Assembly: GCF_041912895.1 (NCBI RefSeq)
Contig: NZ_JAYSGI010000001.1
Coordinates: 1,240,001 to 1,304,000, forward strand
DNA length: 64,000 bases
Reading direction: 5' to 3'
From: Pelagerythrobacter sp041912895
Lineage (GTDB): Bacteria; Pseudomonadota; Alphaproteobacteria; Sphingomonadales; Sphingomonadaceae
Positions 44,148 through 55,937 of this stretch are shown here, piece after piece. Under the pieces are notes generated by a model. The model made no database searches. It was not told the origin of the DNA and saw nothing but the letters and a program-made list of their open reading frames with translations. A program made the translations under genes and the position numbers. Every line of letters begins with the position of its first letter. The stretch's first letter is position 1.

Positions 44148-44784
44148 TTAGTCCGTAACCTCAAAACTGATGGTCTCGCCGTCTTTCAATCCGGCCAACT
44201 GCGAAGCAAGTTGCGCACGGATTGTAATGGCTTCCAGCTCCGGTTTGGTGACGAGGTTGGAGACAGCAAATTCGCCCCGCAACACAAACGGAACCTTTGG
44301 GATCAAGCGCGAGCCTTCGGGCAGTCGGCCATGCGTTTCTTGCCATTGGCGGGCTAGTCCGTGTCCGGTCAGGTAATCGCGGTCTGCGAGGATTTCACCG
44401 GCCCAAGCATCAAGATTATCAGCAATCTTGTGGCTCTCGCCAGTTTCTGGATCAAATTGACCGATCCAATCGTCAGCTAGAAAGAATTGCTCCCCGAAAG
44501 ATATTCTCGCCGAAGAAAGTGTAACTCTGAATATCGGTTTGCGTATCTGAATAATGGCTTTTCCATAAATCGAACGAGTTCCACGTGACCAAGCTTAAAA
44601 CACTTGGCGCATCGCGCAATGGTCGAACCAAGAGTGCGCTCTCAAACGCATAGAAGCCGTCCTTCTTGGATAGTAACTTTATCGCCTGCGAGTTCAGGCC
44701 TTGAGGGAAGGACGCCTCTTCAAAACCTGAGCCAATTGGATCGCTTGCTAGATCGACTAAGCTTTGAATGTTCTCCACGCTCAA
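44148..44784 (-). pseudogene. SUKH (SMI1/KNR4)-family immunity gene, frameshifted
   Basis: Two frames together encode a SUKH-superfamily protein of about 211 residues. The first, from ATG 44784, reads GFYAFESALLVRP and YTFFGENIF. After one extra base in the AAA run at 44497-44499, the second frame continues GEQFFLADDWIGQFDPETGE, then HKIADNLDAWAGEIL, DYLTGHGLARQW, LIPKVPFVLRGEF and ends SFEVTD-stop at 44148. The 637-base length fits one inserted base. SUKH proteins neutralise RHS/polymorphic toxins, and the RHS gene ends right upstream. A sequencing error could also explain the shift. Confidence 0.75.
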
Positions 44785-44787
44785 AAC

Positions 44788-46542
44788 CTAATCACAAATT
44801 TCGATCCTGCAACGACCTCCCCAGTCGCGCACGAGGTAAAGCCGCCCGAGCGGATCGTAATACAGCGCCGCCTCGAGCGCACCGGCATAGGACAGCGCGG
44901 CGCAGTTGGCATTGGTCTGCACCCGCCGCTCCACCAGGCGGTTCTCGACATCGTAAAGATAGACCGAGGAACCATCGGCGGTGAGGTTGCCGTTGGCGTC
45001 GTAGCAGAACGCCGCAGGGCCAGCCGTGGTGCACTGGTTGAGGCCGTTCGTCGCATAGGCCCGGTTGACGTTGACATGCCCATCCCAGGCATAGGCATCG
45101 TTGCTGCGCGTCTCGGCCCGGATCTGGCTCGCCGGATTGCGGGTATAAGCCCAGCTGACGTCGCTCGACGAGCCGTCGACATCGAGCGCGATCGAGGCAA
45201 GACGGCCGGCATCATCGTAGCCGAAGCTCGACCCATTGTTCGACGCCGTCCCGTAGGTCCACGCGCGTTGCGACAGTAGACCGCGCGCGTTAAAGCTCGC
45301 CGTGCCCAGCACCGTTGTCTCGTACCTCAGCGCAGTCGCGCGATCGAGCCCGTCGTAGTCGAACTGCCAGTAGTGCCCATCGGGATGCGTCACCCGCGTG
45401 CGGTTGCCGTTCGCATCGTACTGCGAGGAGACGGTCCGGCTGGTGCCATCGGTGGACTGGGTCTCGGACACGAGCCGCCCGAACCCGTCGTAGGTGCTCG
45501 CCACACCCGGGCTGGTTGACCCACTGCCGAACCGCACTGCCGTCTGCAGACCGCGCAGGTCGTAGTAATAGAACACATCGCGCGTGTGGATCGTCGGCAG
45601 GCCGCTGCGCTCGGGCACCGTCTTGCGGATCACCCGGTTCAGCGCGTCGTATTGATAGCCGAGCGTCGTGCCATCGCGCTTGCGATGCGTCAGTCGGTTG
45701 CCGTTAGCATCATCGGTGTAAGCCTCGTAGTCGCCCTCGTTGGGCGCGCGCGAACTCGACAGCGCGCTCGCGGGGGTCGCATCGTTGTAGGCCGTGGGTT
45801 TGGTCTTCGACGGGAACACCCAGCTGTTCAGCCGATCGTGGCCGTCGTAGCGCAGCTCCGCCCGGTTGCCGTTCGCATCGATCACGAACTTCTGGTTCCC
45901 GTTCGGGGTATAGGTGTAGGTGACATCGGCGATCTCGACCGGGGTCCCAACCGCCTTGCGCACCTGGAGCAGCTGGCCGGCCGCATCGTAGACGTTCTTC
46001 GTGATCCGGTCGGGCCCATGGCTCCCCTGGGTGCCAAGCGTACATGCACTCGCGGGCAGACTGGCGTAAATGGAGGGGTTCATCCGCACCGCGGTGCATT
46101 CCGGCAGCCCCTGATCGTTATAGCTGTATTGGGCTGCCGATACCGCAACGCCATCCGAACCGCGCGCCACCTCCAGTTGCTTGCGGCCCATATCGTCGTA
46201 GTTCGTCTCAACGCTCGACAGCAGCGAAAACGCCGAACCCCAATACCTCGGCTCGATGTCCTCGTTCTTTCAGCCCGACAGCGCCCCCGTTTCCACTTTC
46301 ACCGGCCGGCCCGCGCCATCGTAGGTCGTACGTGTCGCTCCATGCCTCAAGGGACCCGAACCGTCCGGGTCAGGCAGAATGATGCCAGTCACGCGACCCA
46401 TCGCATCGTAACGGTAGCCAGTCGTATGCGGAGAAGAAGAAGCTTGGGCCAAGAGGGGCGAGGCGTTCAGGGACATCCCCGCGAGCGCCAGCGCGGCGGC
46501 AAGGCGAAGCGCTCCGGGGCGCGTTGCTCCCGCCCGTCTCAC
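44788..46542 (-). pseudogene. RHS/YD-repeat gene with in-frame stop and lost C-terminal toxin
   Basis: A 585-codon frame starts at ATG 46542 with a signal-like leader (LRLAAALALAGMSLNA) and continues with YD repeats (YRYDAMGRVTG, YDANGNRTRVTHPDG, YDPLGRLYLVRDWGG). It is interrupted by one in-frame TGA at 46270-46272, where relatives have Trp (LSG-stop-KNEDI). It ends abruptly at RIEICD, where the RHS core would normally go on to the cage-closing region and a toxin tip. So the toxin part is missing. It overlaps the upstream RHS gene by four bases; the SUKH immunity remnant follows directly. Confidence 0.75.
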
Positions 46543-48455
46543 GAGCAGCTTACCAGATTGGCCGTAGGCGTGGCCTCACTTATCTTGCGGCCGTACCTGT
46601 CATAGCCATAACAGGTACGCCGCGTCTGCCCGTTCGCCGTGACAGAAACTCCCCGAACGAAAAGGTTGTTTGGCCCCGAGTCAGGACCATAATCATAGGT
46701 GGTCACCACCTCGTCGCCCGCTCCCGAAGAGCAGCCCGTTCCGGAGGCCGCGCTTGTCTTGCAATATTCCTCGCTCGTCAGAACCCAGATCGGAGTCGCC
46801 GCCCGCGAGTAGCCGCCGGATGCATTCTTGATCCAGGCGTACCGCTGTCCATAGTAATAGCGTGTCTGCGAGCGGATTCCGGTCTCGTTTGCAGGCTGCG
46901 TCACGGTCAGCATTCCGCCATGGGTGGGGTCATAGGTAATGTGGGTCCGGTTTCCCCGCCCGTCGATCAGGAGACTCGGCTTCGCCGAGGTTACCGGACT
47001 GCCTGTGGCGTAACCCGCTTCTTGGACCAAATCTGGTAGGCTAGTACCCGGCTTGGTGTGCTCGACGATTTTATGGACATTGTAGTAGTATCCGTCGATA
47101 TAGTAGTCGGTTCTATCTCCTTCGGGGTTTTCGCTCCATTGCAAGGTGGTCACCCAGCATTCGCCGGGATAGGTCACCGGAGCTTGCCGATCACAATAAC
47201 TGCTCTCATAGGTTCTCCCCAGCTGGTCGACGATCTTTGTCGGCCCTGGTGTAGTTTGAAAGTTCGCATCACCAATGTTCGGCAAAGTATTGGGATCTCT
47301 CCGTGACTCCGGATGAATCGGAAAAGAATATTCGACTGAAAAGGTGCGGCCTGCCTGGTCGGTGACCGTACCGCCGGCGACTGACTGCGGAGGGGGTACG
47401 TCGCCATCGCCCCTCACGTATGGCGTGCGGCTATAGTTGTAAGTATAGCTGCGTCCGTCGGCGAACTGCTGGTGAAGAATAATGTCCTGCACGATGTGAT
47501 CGGAGCTTACGCTGCCGCCAATGCTGTTGATCAGCCAGGGCGTTGTGGATCCCGGATTGATGAAACCCATGGTTCCGGTACCGGAATAGGTGAACCTCCA
47601 CACCGCTCCCGTCGGATCCGTAACCGACGTGAGCCCGCCGCTGCCGTAGACATAAACTGCCGTCAACGCATTGTTTGACGGACAGACGCCATTGACCGGC
47701 ATAACCGTCACGGCGAGGTTGATCGCGCAGGCTTTTGTTATTGAGCTCCAAGCGCTGCCATATTCGAACAGCAGCGCGTAACCGTCGGAGCTCACCACGT
47801 TGCGCAGGCGTGTATCGGAACCCGAGGGTCCTCCCGTTTGGTAAGAAAGCTTGTAGACAGTTCCTTCCGGCGAAGTGATCTCACTAGCGTATGCACAACG
47901 ATCACTGAACGAGCATTCTCCAAAGCGGAGGGGCCGAAACTTCACTCGTGTGCCGTCCGATGCAGTTAGGGTATACACCACATTGTTGGAGGTGCGATCG
48001 CCGATATAAGTGAGTTTCGCATGCCCTCCGCGCGATATTTGGGAAAAATTGCTCTGATTCTGTCTACTGTCAAAAGTCTCCGACAGATCTCCGTAGTGAA
48101 CATTGATACGGAAATCTTGGCCAGAATTGCGATTATAATTGTTGTTGAATATTCCGACGCGCTTTTCCGTGAGCATAATTTCCCAATTGTGCGTAAACTT
48201 TGCGAACGGCTTAATGTGCCCGCTGACCGTCGAACCCATCGTGCGCTCGAGCGATATGCCCCCGGTGGGGCTTCCGCTGCCAATTACGATATCGACGTGC
48301 CTATAGGCGTATTGTCCGGTTCTGATATCGACACCGCCTGGGGTAATCGCCCGTTCCTCTGCCGGTGGCGTTCCGTTGAGCGGCGTGATCTGACCCGCTG
48401 CGGGCGCAATGCCGAAGATCAAAAACGACATCCAACCGCATACGAACCACTTCAT
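46539..48455 (-). CDS. RHS-like cell-surface protein, N-terminal half of the RHS locus
   Basis: The 638-residue protein has a signal peptide (MKWFVCGWMSFLIFGIAPAAGQ) and a beta-rich RHS-type body with repeats such as TRLRNVVSSDGYALLFEYG, DQLGRTYESSYC, DGRGNRTHITYDP and YGYDRYGRK. ATG 48455 is preceded by GGTGG at good spacing; an ATG three codons earlier is possible. It probably forms the first part of an RHS cage completed by the downstream gene. GC is lower than the chromosome average. Confidence 0.8.
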   Translation of the reverse strand: MKWFVCGWMSFLIFGIAPAAGQITPLNGTPPAEERAITPGGVDIRTGQYAYRHVDIVIGSGSPTGGISLERTMGSTVSGHIKPFAKFTHNWEIMLTEKRVGIFNNNYNRNSGQDFRINVHYGDLSETFDSRQNQSNFSQISRGGHAKLTYIGDRTSNNVVYTLTASDGTRVKFRPLRFGECSFSDRCAYASEITSPEGTVYKLSYQTGGPSGSDTRLRNVVSSDGYALLFEYGSAWSSITKACAINLAVTVMPVNGVCPSNNALTAVYVYGSGGLTSVTDPTGAVWRFTYSGTGTMGFINPGSTTPWLINSIGGSVSSDHIVQDIILHQQFADGRSYTYNYSRTPYVRGDGDVPPPQSVAGGTVTDQAGRTFSVEYSFPIHPESRRDPNTLPNIGDANFQTTPGPTKIVDQLGRTYESSYCDRQAPVTYPGECWVTTLQWSENPEGDRTDYYIDGYYYNVHKIVEHTKPGTSLPDLVQEAGYATGSPVTSAKPSLLIDGRGNRTHITYDPTHGGMLTVTQPANETGIRSQTRYYYGQRYAWIKNASGGYSRAATPIWVLTSEEYCKTSAASGTGCSSGAGDEVVTTYDYGPDSGPNNLFVRGVSVTANGQTRRTCYGYDRYGRKISEATPTANLVSCS

Positions 48456-48516
48456 AATAACCACCCGAGTTAGCGTCGAGAATAAATAACAAGGCAGGCT
48501 TAAGCACCTTTCCCAT

Positions 48517-49143
48517 CTACGGATCCAATATAATGGGCCCGCCGCACCCCAATGAGCTCACGCTGATATTGATTGTGCCGGTCGCGGATGCACCTCGCGC
48601 ATCCCGGACCACATACGAAGCGACAGACGCCCCAGGCGACCCCGCACCCAAGACCGTCACGTAGCGATCGCCACTCATGAGTACTTGAGCGCCACCGCCC
48701 GACATCGAGACGCTGATTAGCTGGAAGCTGTCGCCGTCCGGGTCATAATCGTTCTGGATGACATCGATATTTGCCTGTCCGTTGCAGCTAACCGATGCAT
48801 TGTCAGTTGTCGCTATCGGCGCCCGGTTTGGCGGTGGTGGCGGTGGCGGTGGCGGTGGCGGTGGCGGTGGCGGTTGCGGTGGCGGTGGCGGTGGCGGTGG
48901 CGGTGGAACTCCGCAAGATGAAGGCTGCTCCGATATGGTCGAGACGTAGCCAGTCCTGTTGCCGGCATCATCATACGAGATGTAATGCGTTGCGGTACTG
49001 TTCTGACTACATTCACTCATAACTACGACCAAGCGACCGAGGGCATCGTAAGTGAATTCCTGGGTGCTTTGCTGAGCCTCGGTGGGATGGGAAATCGTCA
49101 ACGCCGTGAGCGCAACAGAGCTGAGCAGCGTCCAACGCAGCAT
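48517..49143 (-). CDS. Secreted proline-rich YD/Ig-like protein
   Basis: The 208-residue protein has a signal peptide (about 1-23), one YD repeat (FTYDALGRLVVVMSE), a pair of proline runs totalling about 25 residues, and a C-terminal domain resembling bacterial Ig/cadherin-like modules (NRAPIATTDNASVSCNG, NDYDPDGDSFQLISVS). GGAGGGTG at 49151-49158 gives a strong start. It opens the RHS locus and may be a surface or secreted companion. Confidence 0.72.
   Translation of the reverse strand: MLRWTLLSSVALTALTISHPTEAQQSTQEFTYDALGRLVVVMSECSQNSTATHYISYDDAGNRTGYVSTISEQPSSCGVPPPPPPPPPPQPPPPPPPPPPPPPPPNRAPIATTDNASVSCNGQANIDVIQNDYDPDGDSFQLISVSMSGGGAQVLMSGDRYVTVLGAGSPGASVASYVVRDARGASATGTINISVSSLGCGGPIILDP
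48831..48906. repeat. (GGTGGC)n microsatellite encoding the proline run
   Basis: About twelve GGTGGC hexamers in a row, interrupted once by GGTTGC, encode alternating CCA/CCG proline codons on the minus strand. The 6-base unit keeps frame when copy number changes, so linker length could vary by slippage. Confidence 0.85.
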
Positions 49144-49690
49144 CGAGAATCACCCTCCTGTTTTGTAGAAATATTTTATTGGCAAGCTATCGACGTCAAG
49201 TCCGATCGGCGGAAAACAATATCCAAAACGGGTGATTAAGCACAAGAAGTCGCAGACGACTTAGCAAACACCAATCACGTGAGCAGCGAAGAGATCGCTT
49301 GGCCGTATGTATTTGCAGGGGCGAGCACCAGGTTTGCCGCGCGGGAGATGCGGCTCGATCGCCGATCTAGGCTTCGTTGGACAACCGGAACAAATGCGCC
49401 ATGTGAGCCTCCATCGGCGATGAGACCCATCTGAATCAGAATCTAGGATCATAATCCAAGCTTGCCGACAGCAGCCGGGCGATCATGCCAGAGATCATCG
49501 ACAAGTTCGCGGCGCTATTAGCTTGCAATTTCGCTCAAGCGATTTTCAGGTTCGACGAGAATATACTCGCCTTCTGGTCGACAGTGTCGAAGTCGGAAAC
49601 GATGCGATCCGGACTAGCGAGGCGAAGAACGCTGTGGCTGCGGCAGTTGCGGGTAATGCGCCGCACATAGTGCCCAAAGCTGAACGGAAA
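49144..49690. other. Intergenic region at the end of the accessory island
   Basis: This 547-base stretch between the RHS locus and tRNA-Arg contains no convincing intact gene. The only recognisable content is an IS5-type transposase scrap near 49314-49402. Short frames across it look random. No integrase or direct repeat of the tRNA 3' end was seen. Confidence 0.6.
49314..49402 (-). mobile_element. IS5-family transposase N-terminal fragment
   Basis: From an ATG at 49402 the minus strand reads MAHLFRLSNEA. In the neighbouring frame it goes on with SAIEPHLPRGKPGAR, together matching the N-terminus of IS5-group transposases (usually LSNEAWxAIEPHLP). A frameshift and stop separate the two parts, and nothing of the catalytic domain follows. 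Confidence 0.65.
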
Positions 49691-49767
49691 TGGCGCGCCC
49701 GGCAGGACTCGAACCTGCTGCCTCAAGATTAGAAGTCTCGCGCTCTATCCAGATGAGCTACGGGCGC
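49691..49767 (-). tRNA. tRNA-Arg (anticodon TCT)
   Basis: The minus strand folds into a complete cloverleaf: acceptor GCGCCCG/CGGGCGC, D-arm GCTC/GAGC, anticodon loop CTTCTAA with TCT, T-arm GCAGG-TTCGAGT-CCTGC, discriminator G and encoded CCA. It reads AGA codons. It lies at the right boundary of the low-GC RHS island, a usual place for integrase att sites, though no integrase remains here. Confidence 0.95.
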
Positions 49768-49811
49768 GCGCAGGCGGGCCATAGCGCGCTTTTCGCGCGC
49801 GGCAAATCGCG

Positions 49812-50573
49812 ATGGGCAGCGCCATGGACGAGAGCCCCAGACGCTTGGAAACGGGCCGCGGCGCAGCGCCGGCGTTTCGCTATTACGATCTGGTGATGGC
49901 GGCGTTCGTGGCGATCCTGCTGCTGTCGAACGTGATCGGCGCGGCGAAGCCGTCATACGTCACGCTGCCGGGCGGCACGCAATGGTCGTTCGGCGCGGGC
50001 GTGCTGTTCTTCCCGATCAGCTACATCATCGGCGACGTTCTGACCGAGGTCTACGGCTATGCCCGCGCGCGGCGGGTGATCTGGACCGGGTTCGCCGCGC
50101 TGGCGTTCATGGCGCTGATGGCCTGGGTCGTGGTCGCGCTGCCACCCGCCGAAGGGTGGCCGGGGCAGGACGCGTACGAATTCGTCTTCGGCAATTCGTG
50201 GCGCATCGTCATCGCCTCGATGGTCGCGTTCTGGGCCGGCGAGTTCGCCAACAGCTTCGTGCTCGCCCGGATGAAGGTCTGGACCGCGGGCAAGGCGCTG
50301 TGGGCGCGCACGATCGGCTCGACCGTGGTCGGACAGGGGCTCGACAGCCTGATCTTCTATCCGCTGGCGTTCTGGGGCCTTGCCGGATGGCCGGTCGAGT
50401 TGCTGTGGCAGGTCGTGCTCTCGCAATGGCTGATCAAGACCGCGTGGGAAGCACTGCTGACGCCCGTCACCTATCTCGTGGTCGGCGCGCTCAAGCGGCG
50501 CGAAGGGGTGGACATCTACGATACCGGAACCGACTTTTCCCCCTTCGCCAAGGGGCCTCGGAAGACGAATTGA
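49812..50573 (+). CDS. yhhQ: Queuosine precursor transporter (YhhQ/VUT family)
   Basis: The 253-residue protein has about six membrane spans and the Vut_1/COG1738 motifs: NVIGAAKPSYV, FPISYIIGDVLTEVYGYARARRVIW near 70-95, and FANSFVLARMKVWT followed by GSTVVGQGLDSLIF. It imports queuine or preQ1-type precursors for tRNA modification. An ATG at 49824 would remove four residues. It ends inside a terminator shared with the convergent TonB receptor. Confidence 0.9.
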   Translation: MGSAMDESPRRLETGRGAAPAFRYYDLVMAAFVAILLLSNVIGAAKPSYVTLPGGTQWSFGAGVLFFPISYIIGDVLTEVYGYARARRVIWTGFAALAFMALMAWVVVALPPAEGWPGQDAYEFVFGNSWRIVIASMVAFWAGEFANSFVLARMKVWTAGKALWARTIGSTVVGQGLDSLIFYPLAFWGLAGWPVELLWQVVLSQWLIKTAWEALLTPVTYLVVGALKRREGVDIYDTGTDFSPFAKGPRKTN

Positions 50574-50596
50574 GGCCGGGCGCAAAGCCCGGCCTC
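50572..50596. terminator. Bidirectional terminator between yhhQ and the TonB receptor
   Basis: GAGGCCGGGC and GCCCGGCCTC form a perfect 10-bp stem around GCAAA. The left arm begins within the yhhQ stop codon, and the receptor gene ends 26 bases further right on the other strand. Confidence 0.75.
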
Positions 50597-50621
50597 TCCC
50601 CTCCCCCGACCGTCGTTGCGG

Positions 50622-53543
<2,922 letters not shown>

Positions 53544-53649
53544 CTGTCCTCTCCTCGTGCCCAGTCATCTGATGCGACTTGAACCGCAAGGAAAGTAAAT
53601 CAGAAACAGTGATTATGGCAATAGGGTTGCGATATGCAGCCTGTTCGCA

Positions 53650-53667
53650 ATTCGGAAATTTCCGAAT
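53650..53667. promoter_or_regulatory. Perfect 18-bp palindrome upstream of the TonB receptor
   Basis: ATTCGGAAATTTCCGAAT is fully self-complementary and lies in the 246-base gap between the receptor start and the virB11 stop. It is likely an operator for a dimeric regulator of the receptor. No regulator gene lies next to it. Confidence 0.5.
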
Positions 53668-53789
53668 ACGATTGCACGCCTGGCTGGCGAACATGGGCAT
53701 TCCCCTACGTCAAGTGCGGCAGCGGCGCCGCTTGCGCGCGTGGATATTTCGCTACAGGTGTTGCTTCGGCGCGACGCTGCGGCGTCGGG

Positions 53790-54800
53790 TCAGGTCAGCG
53801 AGGCGCTGTCCGCGATCGCGCTGATGCCGCGCCGGCCGTTCGCGTCGCGGCCGAGCTGGACGATCACGTCGATCACCGAGGCGGCATAGGCGATCGTGTC
53901 CGAACGGGTCAGCCCGATGCCGGTCTGCATCACCATCAGCGCCAGTTGCTCGAGCGCGCCGCGCAGCGAATTGGCGTGGATGGTCGAGAAGCTGCCCGGA
54001 TGGCCGGTGTTGATCGCGCGCAGGAAGCTCACGCTCTCCGCCCCGCGCAACTCGCCGAGCACGATCCGATCGGGCCGCAGGCGCAGCGCGGCCTGGAGCA
54101 GCTCGTTGGCGGTGACCTTCGCCTCGCCCAGTTCGCCCTTGACCGCGACGAGCCCGACGCCGTTCTCGCCCGGCAGGCGCAGTTCCGCCGTATCCTCGAC
54201 CAGCACCACGCGCTCGTGCCGCGGAATCTCGCCGAGCATGGCGTTGAGAAAGGTGGTCTTGCCGGTGCTGGTGCCGCCCGAGATCAGGATCGTGCGCCGC
54301 TGGCGGATCGCCTCGCGCAGATAGGCGATCGGCTCGGCCTGGGGATCGGGCAGGGCCTCTACCGCCGACTGGCTCAGCGGCCCCGCGTCGTAGGCGTCGA
54401 GCGGCAGGTCGAGCCGGCGGTGGCGGCGGATCGCCATCGCCCAGTGGCGACGCGCGGCGGGTGGGCCGCAGAACTGCACCCGCGCGCCGCCCCAATCCTT
54501 GGCGGGCAGCGTGGCGCCGAGCAAAGGATGCTCGCGGTTGATCCCTTGATGGCTGACGCGCGCGACCTGCTCGGCGAGCCGCTGGACCAGCCGGTCGTCG
54601 ATATGCGGCGTCTCGATACGCTGCATGCCCGGCGCGGTGGCGTCCTCGATCCATACCTCGCCGGGGCGATTGACGAGGATCTCGGTCACCGTGTCGCGGT
54701 CGAGCCATTCACGGAACGGCGCGAGATAGGCGTCGAGATAGACGCTGCGCTCGCCGGAGGCGCTGTCGTCCGTCTTGAGCGGGTGGATGTCGGCCGCCAT
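53790..54800 (-). CDS. virB11: VirB11-family type IV secretion ATPase
   Basis: The 336-residue hexameric ATPase powers pilus assembly and DNA or protein export. The N-terminal domain covers about 1-145, Walker A GGTSTGKTT is at 175-183, the Asp box/Walker B area reads LRPDRIVLGELRGAE, and the His box is NTGHPGSFSTIHAN. It is the last gene of the operon, nine bases after virB10. Confidence 0.95.
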   Translation of the reverse strand: MAADIHPLKTDDSASGERSVYLDAYLAPFREWLDRDTVTEILVNRPGEVWIEDATAPGMQRIETPHIDDRLVQRLAEQVARVSHQGINREHPLLGATLPAKDWGGARVQFCGPPAARRHWAMAIRRHRRLDLPLDAYDAGPLSQSAVEALPDPQAEPIAYLREAIRQRRTILISGGTSTGKTTFLNAMLGEIPRHERVVLVEDTAELRLPGENGVGLVAVKGELGEAKVTANELLQAALRLRPDRIVLGELRGAESVSFLRAINTGHPGSFSTIHANSLRGALEQLALMVMQTGIGLTRSDTIAYAASVIDVIVQLGRDANGRRGISAIADSASLT

Positions 54801-54809
54801 GCCCGTGCC

Positions 54810-55937
54810 CTACCTGACCGCCGCGACCTGGCTGAAATCGAGATCGCGCGCGGTGAACACGCGGATCGGCTCGCCTTGCCGCACCCGGATCGTCGGGCCG
54901 ATCTGGCTGTCCTGCTGCGCGGCGACGCTGGCGGCGGACTGCCCCGCCCCGCCCAGCACCACCGACGCGCCGCCGGTGCCGATCGCCGACAGCCCGCCGA
55001 CGACGGAAAGCAGCATGGCCGAGCCGAACCGGCGGAAGAAATGGCTGTCGACCTCTCCCGCGAGGCCGGTCGTCCCGTCGAAGCCGATCGCGGGCGAGGC
55101 GATCGAGACCGAGGCGCCGTCGGGCCGGATCAGCCGCTGCCAGATCACGTAGGCGCGCTTCTGCCCGCCCTGCACGCCCGACTGGTACTGGCCGATCAAG
55201 CGGCTGCTGCGCGGCACGAGCACGCGGGTGCCGTCGAAGCTGCGCACATCCTGGCTCACCACCGCGCGGACGTAGCCGGGCACATCGGTGTTGATTGCGG
55301 TTTCCAGCACCGCGGGGATCAGCGTGCCCTGGGTGACGGTCGTCTGCGGATTGACCATCGCCTGCGCCTGCGCGGTGGTGCCGCCGACGCCGCCGATGCG
55401 GCTGGCGAAGTCCGACGCCGAACTGCCGGTCGCGGTGGCGCTGGCGACCGCTTCGCCCGCGCCGGGCGCAGCGCCGGGTGCGGCCGCCGTGACGGTTCCG
55501 GCATCGTAGACAACGGTCGGGCTGGCATAGGGATTGCCCATCGCCATCGGTGCCGGATTGGCCGCGAGCACCGGGCTCGGTGCGGGGTCGGCCTGCGGGC
55601 GCACCGGCGCGTTCGGCGCGGGCACCGCCGCTGCTTGCGTTGGCTGGACGGCGGCCTGCTGCGCCGGCGCGGGCGCGACCTGCGGGTTGCCGACGCCATC
55701 GGGTTCGCCCAGCCGCGTCGAATCCATCCCGATGAACGTCGCCGCGCCGAGCAGCGCGACGATCGCCACCCCGGCGATCAGCCCGAGCGTGTCGGACTTG
55801 CCCTTGCGCTGGGTGACCGCCGGAAAAGCGTTGCGGCTGGCGAGATCGATGACCTCGGCCGTCTCCTGCTCGCGCGGGTCGACATCGTTGGCGGCGGCAC
55901 CCTGCTTGCGCGTGGGCAGCTTCGTGGCGAGGCGCAT
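54810..55937 (-). CDS. virB10: VirB10/TrbI-family core-complex protein
   Basis: The 375-residue protein has a short cytoplasmic tail, one inner-membrane span (about 49-69), a Pro/Ala-rich periplasmic stretch (about 80-160) and the C-terminal VirB10 domain (GTLIPAVLETAINTDVPG, RVLVPRSSRLIGQYQ). It links the two membranes in the secretion core. Its start shares a base with the virB9 stop. Confidence 0.95.
   Translation of the reverse strand: MRLATKLPTRKQGAAANDVDPREQETAEVIDLASRNAFPAVTQRKGKSDTLGLIAGVAIVALLGAATFIGMDSTRLGEPDGVGNPQVAPAPAQQAAVQPTQAAAVPAPNAPVRPQADPAPSPVLAANPAPMAMGNPYASPTVVYDAGTVTAAAPGAAPGAGEAVASATATGSSASDFASRIGGVGGTTAQAQAMVNPQTTVTQGTLIPAVLETAINTDVPGYVRAVVSQDVRSFDGTRVLVPRSSRLIGQYQSGVQGGQKRAYVIWQRLIRPDGASVSIASPAIGFDGTTGLAGEVDSHFFRRFGSAMLLSVVGGLSAIGTGGASVVLGGAGQSAASVAAQQDSQIGPTIRVRQGEPIRVFTARDLDFSQVAAVR

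Noticed and set aside
48831..48906. Possible CRISPR-like repeat array
   Set aside because: The unit is a 6-base microsatellite without spacers and lies inside a coding sequence. No CRISPR array or cas gene was seen in the window.
49485..49732. Short rightward ORFs just before tRNA-Arg
   Set aside because: They overlap each other or the tRNA and show no coding signal or homology.
42808..49767. Integrative element with att repeat at tRNA-Arg
   Set aside because: The tRNA lies at the boundary, but I could find no duplicated tRNA 3' end at the left side and no integrase, so a defined element cannot be claimed.
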